From Tigriopus japonicus (lineage: Eukaryota; Arthropoda; Copepoda; Harpacticoida; Harpacticidae), in the NCBI GenBank assembly GCA_010645155.1, contig CM021316.1, positions 11,564,961 through 11,628,960 on the forward strand: DNA of 64,000 nucleotides, in the 5' to 3' direction. Each line of letters opens with the position of its first letter. The stretch's first letter is position 1. A program made the translations under genes and the position numbers. Shown here piece by piece: positions 12,219-23,621 of this stretch. Under the pieces are notes generated by a model, which saw only the letters and a program-made list of their open reading frames with translations, ran no database searches and was not told where the DNA came from.

Positions 12219-14351
12219 ATGGACGGCGTGGACGAGCTCGAGAAAGGCGATCCCAACATCAACTTCGTGCCCTGTCTGAAATGGATTCGTCGAGGCATGG
12301 CCCAGGCCCAACCCGAAAAGGTAAATTACGATATCTCTACCGCCATTCATTCCCCCCGTTAATCCGTTCCAATTGGAACTTGTCTCGCTCAGTTGAAATT
12401 ATCGCCCGAAGAATTGGCCGAAGTGATCGCGCAAACGCAAGCTCAAATCAACGGCATGGAAAATGCCACTCCGGATGACGATGAAGACGAAGAAGAAGAT
12501 GATGAAAATGTCGATGACGAGAATGAGACCGATGAAGCCCCCCAAAACGACGAGACCCCTCTCAATCCTTCGCTTAACGAAGACGAACGCATCGCCCAAG
12601 AATATGCCATGGATGACTACGATCAAGGTAAAACCAATCCAGCAATTATCTTTGCTTTATCAATCATTAAAGAACGGAATCAATTTTCAGAGGAGCCGGA
12701 AGAAAATGATGGTAGTCTGGGTTTGGGACGTCTGGTGACTTTTGCCGACCCCCGTCAAGATCCTTATCTCCAAGATCCTAATTTAGATGACGATGACAGT
12801 GACGTGGAGGACATGATCATCAAACCCACCGACAATCTCGTGGCCGTAGGTCATATCGAGGGGGACGCACCCACCTTAGAAATCTACGGTGAGTCCCCAT
12901 TGTTCTTGTCTTGAGAATTGAAGGCCCTTAGCCCAATATCGTCTCCTTTTGAATCAGTGTATAACGATGTGGAAGACGCCTTTTACGTGCATCACGATGT
13001 ACTTTTGCCCTCGTTTCCCTTGGCTTTGGAATGGCTGAGCTATGATCCGGGCGAAGAAACCCGCGGGAACTTTATGGCCGTGGGCACCATGGAGCCCGTG
13101 ATTGATGTGTGGGATTTGGACGTGGTCGATGGACTCGAACCCGCTTATCGTTTGGGTCAGAAGGGCAAGAAGAAGAAAAATATCAAGGCTGTTGGACACA
13201 AAGATGCGGTTTTGGCTCTAGCTTGGAATCATCACGTCGAGTACGTATTTGAGGGATGGATTTTGTTCGGAAACGCGATCTTAACTCGTTGGTTATGTTT
13301 CAGATATATTTTGGCTAGTGGCAGTGTCGATCAGAGTGTCTTGCTTTGGGATTTGAGCGGTGGTCAGGTCAAGCACCAACTTAAAGCCCATAAGGAGAAG
13401 GTTCAAGCCTTGCAATGGCATCCGTTTGAGTCTAATAACTTACTCACGGGTTGTTGTGACAAGTGAGTTCTATTTGATCACCAATACATACTACCTTGCT
13501 TTATCATTGGGTCGATCAATTTTTCAGAAAAGCCCGTGTTTTTGATTGTCGAGGATCCGAGTTCAAAGCTTGGAAGGTCGAAGGTGAAGTTGAAAAAGTC
13601 GTCTGGAACCATTTCAACCCATTCACATTCTTGGTAAGACTTCAAGCTAATCACTGGATTTCCGGGTTTCCAGAATATTTTCTGATTTAGGTGGCCACGG
13701 ACACGGGTTACGTGCAAATGATCGATGTGCGCCAAGAACAATCCCCTGTTTGGACGTTACAAGCCCATTCAGAAGGTGTCAATGGTTTGAGTCTCTCCAC
13801 GCAATGTCCGGACATGATGGTGACCGTATCCGGTGATCGGACTATGAAGGTCTGGGATATTGCCAATAACAAACCCGCGTGTGTCCAAGAGCGATCCATG
13901 GCTTTGGGACAGATCCATTGCTTAGAAAATTGTCCAGATGCTCCGTTTGTCATGTGTATGGGCGGAGACGAGCCTTCCAACAATCTCAAAGTCCTGGATA
14001 TTCGAGAATCGGCAGCGGGTAAGGACTCAAAATTGACTTGTTTGACCATGTGATAAATAATGAATGGAAATGAATTCAATTCTAGTCCGTCATCGATTCG
14101 GAGATCGCAAACTGATGAATCCCTTAAAAGCCTCAGATTTTGGCTACAGTACCCTGAACGAAGCCGAGCCCGATCAAAGCGAAGAAGCTGCGGTGGTCGA
14201 TACGGAGATGGCCAGTGACGCTTTGGAGGCCATGGCCTTAGAAACTACAGAGAGCATAACCGTGATCCAACCGCCATCCGTGAGTGGTGGAGCGGTGGGC
14301 AAGTTTAAGAAGAAAGAGAAGAAGAAGAACAAAAAGAAGAAAGAATTTTGA
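12219..14351 (+). CDS. PWP1: Periodic tryptophan protein 1 homolog (WD40 ribosome-biogenesis factor)
   Basis: Eight exons: 12219-12320, 12393-12627, 12691-12888, 12958-13240, 13304-13462, 13528-13633, 13691-14018 and 14086-14351. They give 558 residues with consistent phases and 57-71 bp introns. The N-terminus (NFVPCLKWIRRGMAQ) matches the family's VAWVRCGVA start. An acidic stretch (DDDEDEEEDDENVDDENETD) follows, then IIKPTDNLVAVG, VYNDVEDAFYVHHDVLLPS, PVIDVWDLDVVDGLEP, and WD repeats with ASGSVDQSVLLWDLSGG and VSGDRTMKVWDI. PWP1 acts in the nucleolus in rRNA synthesis and chromatin regulation. The C-terminus keeps the family's FG(D/R)R motif (HRFGDRKL) and ends in a lysine-rich tail (KKKEKKKNKKKKEF) suited to nucleolar localisation. 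ATTAAA-like polyA sequence lies near 14395. Confidence 0.95.
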
Positions 14352-14488
14352 ACACATTTGCTTTAGAATCTTCCGTTTCCACATTTATTGCAACTATTAA
14401 AACCCGTATCAGTAATATACGTTCCTTATGCCTTATGTAAGTGTTTCCTTTGAGTTTCGAGTGAAGTTAGGTGAATCTGATGATTGTA

Positions 14489-14650
14489 GGTAAAAAGGTC
14501 ACAAGAAAAACGGTCACAGGTAAATAGGTCACGGAGTAAATAGGTCACGGTAAAAAAGGTCACGGTAAATAGGTCACAGTAAAAAAGGTCACGGTAAATT
14601 GGTCACACGGTAAATAGGTCACATTAAAAAGGTCGCACGGTAAATAGGTT
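14489..14650. repeat. 14-16 bp minisatellite with repeated AGGTCA
   Basis: About ten imperfect tandem units of consensus GGTAAATAGGTCAC, alternating AAAT and AAAAA spacers. Seven units contain a perfect AGGTCA hexamer, in direct orientation with 8-10 bp between hexamers. It lies ~140 bp downstream of the PWP1 stop codon. Confidence 0.9.
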
Positions 14651-14949
14651 TTTGCAGTAGAATAGCAAGCAAGGAGAAGGTTCTGTGTTTAAACAAGTTC
14701 TGGTAAGATATAGACCGTAAAAATTGCAAATTACAAGGTCAAAATTACACTTCCCATTATAATGTCACCTTACCCAAGGATATAGCAAGACATGGAAGCC
14801 TCCGCTCAGGCGTTCAGCGGTGGATTATTTATAAATCGAATTCCATTCAAGTAAATGATTTGGTTTGGATAAGATTGATAAGGCAGGCATTTGAGGATGT
14901 CGGTTGCTGAATTTCAGCATGATACGTTCCCCCTTTTACGGATAATAAC

Positions 14950-15741
14950 CAGGGCCACCAGATAGATGTTAATTACATTTTACAATGTAATTACCAAAAT
15001 CTGCGATTTTTGTCCAAAATTACATAAATGAGGAAAAAAATAAATAAATGTGCAAAAATTGCTTGTTTTGATGAATAAAATATGGAAAATTGTTTGATTT
15101 CACGTCAAAGTCAAGATAAAGAAGCAAAAAGAAAGTGTTTTAATTTTTTAACATGTATATTTAGTTAGTCCTCAGGCCTGCTGGGTTGTTATAAATGGTA
15201 TTTTACATTGTAGTCACAAACAATGTGCAATTTTTGTCGAAAAATACAAAAACTGGGAAAATTTCGAAAGAATGTAGAAAAAATGCCTCTTCCATTGAGA
15301 GTGATTAACAAAAAGGATGTCAAAATCAAAATAAGAATAGAAGCTGTTATATTTGCAACAATTGTGACAAAATATGGTCATTTTAGCATCTTTTCCTACC
15401 TATGAAATAAAATTTAGATGATGCAACTACATAAATGGGCAGTTTTTAGGCGATATAGTGAGATAATTATTATTAATAATACCAAAAAATCCAATTTTGT
15501 TACACTATTTCTCAAAAAAACACCAAAAATAATAGGTTTCGGCAAAATATTTTGCATAAATTTGGTGGCCCTGATTGTACAACACAGTTTTTATGCAGAC
15601 AATGAGAAAAGGCTTTAAAAACAAACTTACCAAACAACCAAAAAACTACCAAAAAAATCCGATTACATTACATTGTTTCCAAGAAACACTACCAAAAAAT
15701 ACATTTTTTGGCAATTTTTTTACCAAAATTTGGTGGCCCTG
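14950..15741. mobile_element. hAT-like MITE (outer copy), interrupted by a second copy
   Basis: Left end CAGGGCCACCAGATAG and right end AAATTTGGTGGCCCTG give an 11-bp terminal inverted repeat CAGGGCCACCA. Flanks are ATAATAAC (14942-14949) and ATAATGAC (15742-15749), an 8-bp near-perfect target duplication. A CAGGG end with an 8-bp duplication is the hAT signature. Removing the inner copy leaves about 390 bp, close to the inner copy's length. There is no transposase frame, so it is non-autonomous. Confidence 0.75.
15173..15573. mobile_element. hAT-like MITE (inner, nested copy)
   Basis: About 400 bp with the same order of landmarks as the outer copy. It has a diverged left end (CAGGCCTGCTGGG), then TATTTTACATTGTA and ATTTTTGTC-AAAA, then a right end with ACCAAAAAATCC through AAATTTGGTGGCCCTG at 15573. 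The right ~90 bp are clearly homologous to 15650-15741. Its own target duplication is not visible, so its left border is approximate. Confidence 0.6.
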
Positions 15742-16386
15742 ATAATGACATTTCGAAATTTGCTACAGTCGAAATACATACGCGCGGAAACGAAAGAAAA
15801 ATTGACCCTGAGATTGTAGCTGAAATGTTCGGTCGGAAAATCGCGCTACGCTTAATGCTTCAAATTACTCAAAAAACTGACACAAATTTAAGTCGATCAA
15901 GTTGAAATTAGGCATGTAAACTTTGAATTGCCAGTCAGACAATTGGTTTGATTAGATTTTTCTCTGGCTAGCCCAAAATTCGAAAAACGACTTTTGCCGA
16001 GGCATCCAGGTATCTAGTGATCCTCGCCTTACCTTACGCGAAATAAAATTTGAAGCCATTCCGTTAGAAAGGTCTAAGACCTTAAAAATATAAATGTGTT
16101 GATTTTTATTATCCACGTGTCTTCCGCGTTTACCCGGATCCTCGGTGGATGTACAAAAAAAAAATTCCAAATCCCCCATTTCAAGGTTGCGCGAGCGAGA
16201 AGTGACGTTTGTCCTTTCTCGAGCCCGTGGCTGTCTGTCTTTCTGCATCTGGCTGGCTTCGCGCTTTCGAAAATCAACATTCATTCATCCACCCAAACCA
16301 TCCACCCACCCACCCAGTCACTCGTCGTTGATCATGGGACTTCACGTAAAAGATATCCAGAATCCAGGCACGCCCTGTGATGTGAT
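15742..16386. other. Intergenic: upstream of PIGZ
   Basis: No supported gene. The 16260-16330 part is rich in CCACCCACCCA-type repeats and resembles a 5' UTR or promoter of the following gene. Several short upstream ATGs occur before the chosen PIGZ start. Confidence 0.45.
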
Positions 16387-16509
16387 GTGAGCTCGAGTTT
16401 CTTGGCAAACCTTCAATCAATCGATCCTTTTTCGTTCAAACGCGTCGTGACCCATCCCACCCCACCACACCCCATCCCACTCATACATACGTACATAAAT
16501 AGAGAAACG

Positions 16510-19393
16510 ATGGTGAATCTAGGTTGGATTCCGGGCACGGGTTTGTTGCGGCAAGCTTGGGATGCTACCCGTTTGGCCGGGGCTATCATTCAGAAGCGTC
16601 GCGAGCAAGCCGTGGTTTTGGCCCAACAAGCTCAGCAAGTTCAGACTTACAAAGGGGCCAAGGCCACGCAACGGGTCAAGGAGCTCTTCTATGAAGGCCA
16701 ATATGAGGCGGTAGCCCGTCTGTTTGCGCCTCACAGCCTGGTCAACACGGCCATCACCGCCAAGGACCTGTATTTCAAAATCTGGGATCTCTATTGGATC
16801 TTCGCCGCACTTCGGTAAGAACCTTTTTTGTATTGGACAAGAAAGTTGAAAGCACTCGTCTTGACGTACAAGACGAGAAAAAATTAAGATTCTAAGGGAA
16901 ACGAGTCAAAACGTAGGTGTGAAAGTGCCCTCAAACCAGTTAGTTTGGGCATCAGATGGTCATTGTTAAGCAACGGATATTAGAAATGTTCGCAAAACTT
17001 TAACTTCGTTGTACCTAATGTATTGTCGAAATCCGTTCTGCTTCTGATCTAATCCTATGCAACAAAAATTCAACCGTGTCCTTCGAGAATTTTGAGATAA
17101 AAAAGAACACTGGAAATTTATCGGCAGTTTAGATTTTACCCATATTTTAGAACAGCCCCCCTCTAAGTGCACCTGATAATACGTTAAAAGAAAATGTGCA
17201 AAGATTTTTTTAAAAGTTTGTTTTAAGTGAGATTACATTGCTGTTTTGTTCGGGATAAAACTGCCGCAATCCTAATCAACTTCAAACATGATCTCAAAAG
17301 TCGTACAAGACAAGAAATTTGAAAATATCTTTCCTAGCTTATAAAACACCGCACAAAAAGGCGTCGAGAACTGTTTTTTTTTGCAAATATCTGAACAGGA
17401 AATGGGACTTTCTGCTTTTAGTATCCTTCTGGCGATGTGTCCGCAAATCGGCTACATTCACCCGGACGAGTTTTTCCAGACGGTGGAAGTGGTCACGGGT
17501 GATGTGTTCCACACGCACGTGGAACGCTCGTGGGAGTTCAACGTGACCAATCCCATACGTAGCATGGTCGTTCCTACTTTATTGTACGGTAGCCCTTTGC
17601 AAATTCTCAAGGGATTCAATGCCTTGGTTCACTACTACACGGGTTGGCGAGTCATCTCCTCTTATTGGACCTTGGTTTTGCCCCGTTTGGTCATGGTAGT
17701 CTTGTCCTTTGTGGTGGACTACACCGTCTATCAAATCTGTTTGCTCCACAAACATAGCTATAACAAATGCCTGACCACGTTGGCCAGTTCTTACGTGATG
17801 CTCATTTTCGGTTCCCGGACTTTTTCCAACACGCTCGAGATGGTAATAATGAAAATATTAGCAGACCTGTTCGGCCAAATGTTATGTTTCTTTTCTTATC
17901 ATCATAGATATTCGTGTCGATGTTGTTATACATGGTTGTGCATTGTATGAAGCGCACGGCAGAAACGGTCTACCTTCAGTCGCTCGTTCAAGAAGCCTAT
18001 GATAAGGCGGATTCCGTAACCGAGAAAGTCAAACTCAATCGGAAGAGGAAGATCATTCCCGAGCACGATTTCAAGTTCTTTTTGCCCATCTCTGTGCTCT
18101 GCATCGTCGGCTTTTTCAACAGACCCACGTTTGTGTGTTTTGCCGTGGTCCCGCTTTTTTATTGGTTTCAACGGGGCGTGGCCACCGATTCCTACTTTAC
18201 ACCTTTCCAAATTTTCAATTTTCGGATGGCCTCATTGATTCCGGGTAACAATCATTTTCTTATTATTCATCATTGGCGTTTCTTTACACTAGAACAATGA
18301 CTTTACAGGTGCTGTCCTTACTGGAAGTCTCTTTGTGCTTTTTGACTCGTTATATTATGGAGAAATAACTTGGCACAAACTGTGGTGGTTGACCATGAGT
18401 TGGTCGGATTGGAAGTGCACCCCTCTACAATTTATCCTTTACAACGTAGTTCCGGGTAATCTAGACCAGCATGGAACTCATCCTCGCTACCTCCATACTC
18501 TCATCAACATTCCGCTTTTATTTGGTCCCTTGGGTATTATCTCTCTGATCTCGGCAGCTTACTTCTTTTGTGAGATGATTGGTAATGAATGGCGAAAAAA
18601 ACCTGGAGTGCGAACGGCATATGCACTCACCACCTTTACCTTCGTGGTGTCTCTTGGGAGCCTCTCCGTGATTCCCCACCAAGAGCCGCGATTCCTGATA
18701 CCTTTAATAGTGCCTTTGGTGATTATGAACGCTCACAAGCTTCGATGGCGATTGGGTAGTTGGCGACCTCTGTTGGGGCTTTGGTATTTGTTCAATGTGC
18801 TCATGGTGATCTTCTATGGTTTCATCCATCAAGGAGGTGTTTTGCCCACGATCTCGTTCATCGCCAACCAGAAATTCCAACCTGGTACCCAAGAGGCCAA
18901 TTTTGTGTTCTCGCATACTTATATGCCTCCTCAATTTTTGTTGCTTCAACCTAAAAGTTACTCCCCGAATTCCCGAATCATTCGGGATGATGATGTGAGG
19001 ATTCGCTTCCACGATTTGGCTGGAGCCTCCATGGAAAGTCTCAGTGAGAAGCTCGTCACTTTGGGCTCGAGATCAGATTTTCTGAGCAAGCAAAAGGCCA
19101 TTGAAAATTTCGTGGTTTTGCCCTCGCATTTGATTCGCCAACTTATGGTGGAAAGCCAAGATCGATTGAAATTCGATCCCATCTTTAAAGTGAGTCCTCA
19201 TTTGTCGATGGAGAGTCCGCCCAGCTTGGATGGATTCTTCAACAAACTCTCCGATTTAAGAGCTGGACCCATGGAAATTGGCAGTGAGCTGATCTCCACA
19301 TTGAGTCATATGACTTTGAGTATGTATAGAGTGACATTATCGCATGGCCTGCACAAAGTGGAGTTGCATTCCGAGGCCGCCGAGCTCATTTGA
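16510..19393 (+). CDS. PIGZ: GPI mannosyltransferase 4 (PIG-Z / Smp3 family)
   Basis: Four exons: 16510-16814, 17422-17842, 17908-18244 and 18309-19393, giving 715 residues. The enzyme is an ER multi-pass glycosyltransferase of family GT22 that adds a fourth mannose to the GPI core, using dolichol-phosphate mannose. The hallmark luminal loop GYIHPDEFFQTVEVV is at about residues 112-126. Other conserved segments are RSWEFNVTNPIRSMVVP, FGSRTFSNTLEM, GFFNRPTFVCFAVVPL, a HGTHPRYLHTLINIPLLFGP stretch, VIPHQEPRFLIPLIVPLV, HQGGV and FSHTYMPPQFLL. About 100 residues precede the first membrane segment and are not found in human PIGZ. An in-frame ATG at 16387 would add 41 more low-complexity residues; 16510 (AAACGATGG) is preferred. 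The gene ends 172 bp from the convergent MBTPS1 stop. Confidence 0.93.
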
Positions 19394-19565
19394 TTGCATG
19401 ATTCTTTTGAAAACACGAGCAATGCACAAGTCAAAACACGCACCATTGGGATCCTTACTAGACCTGAAGAGTGTTTTCAATATTATTTATATCTTGAAAT
19501 TTATAGCTTGAAATACATACTGATTTTGCAATGGGTGCTTTTTTATTTATTATTGACTTGTGCGA

Positions 19566-22500
19566 TTAAATATTTCGTGGACCGGGGAAAGCCGGCATCA
19601 GCTTGGGTAAACGAGGTTTTCTCCGGCGTAATCTGAATCGGGTTCGACAATACTTGTATGACACGTAGCATACACCACAGAGCAAACAGAATATCCAAAA
19701 CACCGTCCAACTCAAATGGTCTTCGAAGCCGAACACTCGTGAGTCTTGGGCTCCAATCCAATCGTCAACTTCAAAACCATTGACATCCGATTTCTTTAGC
19801 GGGTCCTAAAACAAAGCAAGAGTTTAGGAAACAGAAATCTAAAAATAAACATGATTATGGGAGCTTACTTGACGATGATAGGGAGGAAGTGGTGCCTCGA
19901 TATTAAGTGAAAGCAACCGTTGAGCTTTATATAAGTTAGAAGGTGCCGTGCGATTGAGCGGGTGAGCCGCCACCCATTTCAGGTGCGGGCACGTGGGTAG
20001 AATCCTGGCAGAGTGCTGATTATCGCCAATATTGCTCTGGAGCACTTTTGAGTATCGATGGAGGAGATTTCCGTCCATGCGTTGAGGCAAGGCATCGGCT
20101 GGTTTGAGGGGAACACCTGCATTGTCTAAGAATACCGAGGGCATATGGGCTGCGCTCGTGTACTCCAGAATTGCGTCTAGTAACCACCTCAAAAAGTAAG
20201 AAATTCCAAAATTGCAATGGTTTACTTAAATCTGTTTTCACCCCACTCTTACCAACAATCCTTTGACAAATGGGCGTTATCGATGCAATTGCTATCACCG
20301 TAGACTGCAATTCGACCTCCGTTTTCGGTGCCCTGACTTTGGTATAACCCGAGAATGGGCATTTTTGGGTGCTCTTCAACTGACGTCGACATCCCCAAGA
20401 CTTCTTGACCTTGGTCCTAATTAGAACAATTCGCTCTGCTTTAGTTTCTTACTTCTAAATTGACTGAAAACTACGTTTGTATACCTTTAGAGTGGTGGGG
20501 GTAATGACAACACCATCCATGGGAAATCTGACCAAACCAGTGCCACTGGCGTAAAACATATCGTGATCACCAATACTGAAATCGCCTTCCAACACCGTAT
20601 CCCCAAATGCAATCCCCCAACTGGACAGAAGTTCATTCAAAGCGGGAACATTGGCACCCCCTGTCTCAGGGATCCACCATTGCCGGGTGTTCTCGTCGTA
20701 GAATTTAACCTTCTTCATCACACTGACGTTGTACCAATCCGCAAATACAACCACCGACAAACCATTGTCCACGTCACGTTTGAGTTTACTTATTTCCTCC
20801 GGAAAATATTCTTCTTCAGCGTCCACAATCATCAATGTTCCGTATTTGGAGGCATCAAAGCAAGTAAAGGGCACCCCCAGAACTTCGACAAAGAAGCCCG
20901 AAGATCTCAACTGCATGTACATATCCTTGAAGTTGGTGTGAATGTGATCGGCATTCCAATCCAAGGGGTCGTTCTTCATACGGAGATTGTCTCTGGGAAA
21001 GTAACCTGAGGGGTATCGGAGGTTGTGATATTGGTCCCAGAGGATCCGTTTGGCTCTGGGAGGAGTCGGGATCACTTTGACTCGAATTGGTAATCGGATA
21101 TTGGATATTCTCGGGGTCAGGTCACCTGCGATAAAAAATGAGGAAAAGATGTTGATGGGTTCAAATTTTAACATATCCTTTCTTTACCTTCTTCCATGGG
21201 TGATTCAACGGTGAGAGACACGTGACCTTGAGCAAGACCATCAAAATTGGCCCCATCTTTTTTGACGGTGATGTGAACGGCTAAATATCCGCTCCACGGC
21301 CAAATCACATCCGAGTACGTAAAGGCAACTTCCAAGAGCTCTCCATTTTGGGGTTGATACGGATGCCAAACAGGCTGTTCAACGATTTTCCCACTCACGG
21401 ACATTCCTAATCGAAAAAGGCATTTGTATGAAAAAAAGCTGAACGTTAGCCCAAAACAGTGACTTGTAACAAAACAGTGACAAAATAAGTACCATTGAAT
21501 ATCGTGGTGTTGACAATGACAGGCATGGCTCCGTAATATAAGGGTTGAGTACAGTAGGGCCAAAAGTACTGACATTCGGTCATATCGATATAGTTGGGGC
21601 TGAGCGAGGCTTGCGGTGTGTAAGAGTTCAAGCACTGGTAAGCCTTGATCAGATCTAATTTGCCTGCTCCTTGCTCGAAAATCCCAACCCCAGGGAGTCT
21701 TCGAGCGGTGCTCATAAGGCATTGCTTCATGGACGCGGGATTGATCACGGAACCCCGATGAAGCACCCCCGAATAAAGCAAGGAAACGGCTCCGGCCACA
21801 ACGGGACTGGCCACACTCGTTCCACTAAGGGAACGACATCCACCGTCTTTGTTGGACCCTCTGACAGCACTGCCATAAGTGACCACATCCGGCTTGACTC
21901 GACCATAGCCTGTGGGCAATTCCCATGTGGTCATGCCTCTGGATGAAAATCGGGCGATTTGGTCGTCAAAGTTGATTCCACCCACTCCGATGACATCCAT
22001 TTGATCGGCGGGGTTGTTCAAGGTGCCGTAAAGGGGTCCATCGTTGCCAATGGCCGAAACCATAATCACACGATTGGCGGTCAGTTCCCACACTTTGTCG
22101 ACGAATGGCAGGTCATTAAAATCCGGTCCACCGATACTCAAATTCAGAACATGGATTTTCTTCATAATGGCATAGTTAAATGCATCGAGAAACCAAGATG
22201 TGTAAGACACTTGGTTGTTGGTGAATACTCTAAAAACATGGATTTCAGCATCCGGGGCGAATCCCAAGCACTCTGAGCTAGAAGCAATCACACCGGCCAC
22301 GAATGTTCCGTGACCCAAACCATCGTCCAGCGTCTTTTCATTGGTCCAATTGGTACGCTCACGGATTTTGCGGAAATGCGGATGAGTCTTGGACAAGCCC
22401 GTGTCAAATATGGCCACTTTAACGCCGGCACCCGTGATGCCCATCTCCCACAACATGTCAGCTTGAAGCACAGCCGTAATTTGACGGGGTACGGCCCTCA

Positions 22501-23080
22501 GAAGTCGCCGACTCGAGTGTCGACCCACGGAATTCCAAAACGAGGACCCAAAATTGAGACTTCGCCGACCTTTGGTCCATGGTGTCTGCTTGGTACAAAA
22601 CGGATCTTGAGGATTATCACAGGGATGAGACGACGACTCACTGGACTCAGGGGGCACACTCGTCACTTTCAAGGTTCGCGTGACCCTTCGTTGAGGCGTG
22701 ATGCTCTTAATCAGAGGATGTAGCTTCAAAGATTCGATCGCTTCAGACACGCGATGATCCGCTACGGATAACACATCAAAATCACTGGGATATCGGGCCA
22801 TGGGATTAGTCCGTTCCAGTACCTCATAGCCATGACCTTCGAACGAGGCCAAAGCCGCGGCAATATAGTTCTTTCGCGCGTTCTCTTCATAGAAACCGGA
22901 AAACTTGACAATCAATTCATTATGCACAATATCCGTACGAAACTCGGGCACGATTCGTTCCGTTACGGTATCATTGACCTGAGGGCAAACCGAGCGGATG
23001 TTCGTTCCCGGAGGTGAAAAATTCCCCACCCCTACCATCCATCCCGCCAGCAGCCAGATCATCGCCTTCCATCTCACCAT
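19566..23080 (-). CDS. MBTPS1: Membrane-bound transcription factor site-1 protease (S1P, kexin isozyme 1)
   Basis: Six exons: 21493-23080, 21188-21406, 20485-21125, 20253-20416, 19869-20187 and 19566-19805. They give 1056 residues, against 1052 in human. It has a signal peptide ([19 protein letters not shown]) and a prodomain with the autocleavage motif RRLL at ~191-194. The subtilisin triad is Asp226 (FDTGLS), His257 (GHGTFVAG) and Ser ~422 ([10 protein letters not shown]). The C-terminal luminal region keeps [10 protein letters not shown] and HRYSKVLQ. One transmembrane helix ([18 protein letters not shown]) and a basic tail (RRRKPRLPK) follow. S1P is a Golgi serine protease that cleaves SREBP, ATF6 and other membrane precursors. 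All residues needed for activity are visible. Its ATG lies only 25 bp after the ANAPC11 stop on the same strand. Confidence 0.97.
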
Positions 23081-23105
23081 TTTTCAAAATTGAAACAGAA
23101 GATTC

Positions 23106-23621
23106 CTATTCCTTAAACTTCCACTCTTGACGACACATGGGACAGAGCTGTTGGGCTTGCTGACTATGCAACCATTTCATGATACAATGGATATGAAAGC
23201 AATGCGTGCATTGACCCCACACCAACGGGCAATCATCGCCGGGAATCTTGCAATCCGGACAACAGCCTTCAAAGGCCACGCGACAAATGCCGCAAGTGTC
23301 GTCGTTGGCCACCCACTTCCAAGTACAAACGCCGTTCCACCCGCGAATTCGGACTTTCAACTTGGTATTCGATTGAAAAGCGGGCGGGCCCAAGGCCGAT
23401 GAGTGGCCTCCACCGGCTGGCGAACCACTGGCCGAAACGTAGAGACCCAAATGAGCGCCGTGAGCGCCCGAACGAGACGAGAGCGAAGAAGAAACCGAGG
23501 TCGAACTGGGATGGAAGTCCGATGGGGGAGCGTTTTCCCGGTCTTCGTCGGGATGATCGCGAGTTCCGATTAAACTGGCGGACTCCTCGGGCTCCTGATT
23601 GGGGACGGGTTCATTCTCCAT
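23106..23621 (-). CDS. ANAPC11: Anaphase-promoting complex subunit 11 (RING-H2), N-terminally extended
   Basis: Intronless frame of 171 residues. Residues 88-171 are almost the whole of human APC11 (84 residues): KVRIRGWNGVCTWKWVANDD, then the RING-H2 CGICRVAFEGCCPDC, GDDCPLVWGQCTHCFHIHC and CPMCRQEWKFKE. The protein is the catalytic RING subunit of the APC/C ubiquitin ligase and recruits the E2. The first ~87 residues are an acidic and Ser/Gly-rich extension with no known domain. No internal Met stands at the usual start (the equivalent position reads TKLKVR), so translation must begin upstream. The first in-frame ATG at 23621 is used, although an unseen 5' exon is possible. MBTPS1 follows after 25 bp. 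Confidence 0.93.
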   Translation of the reverse strand: MENEPVPNQEPEESASLIGTRDHPDEDRENAPPSDFHPSSTSVSSSLSSRSGAHGAHLGLYVSASGSPAGGGHSSALGPPAFQSNTKLKVRIRGWNGVCTWKWVANDDTCGICRVAFEGCCPDCKIPGDDCPLVWGQCTHCFHIHCIMKWLHSQQAQQLCPMCRQEWKFKE

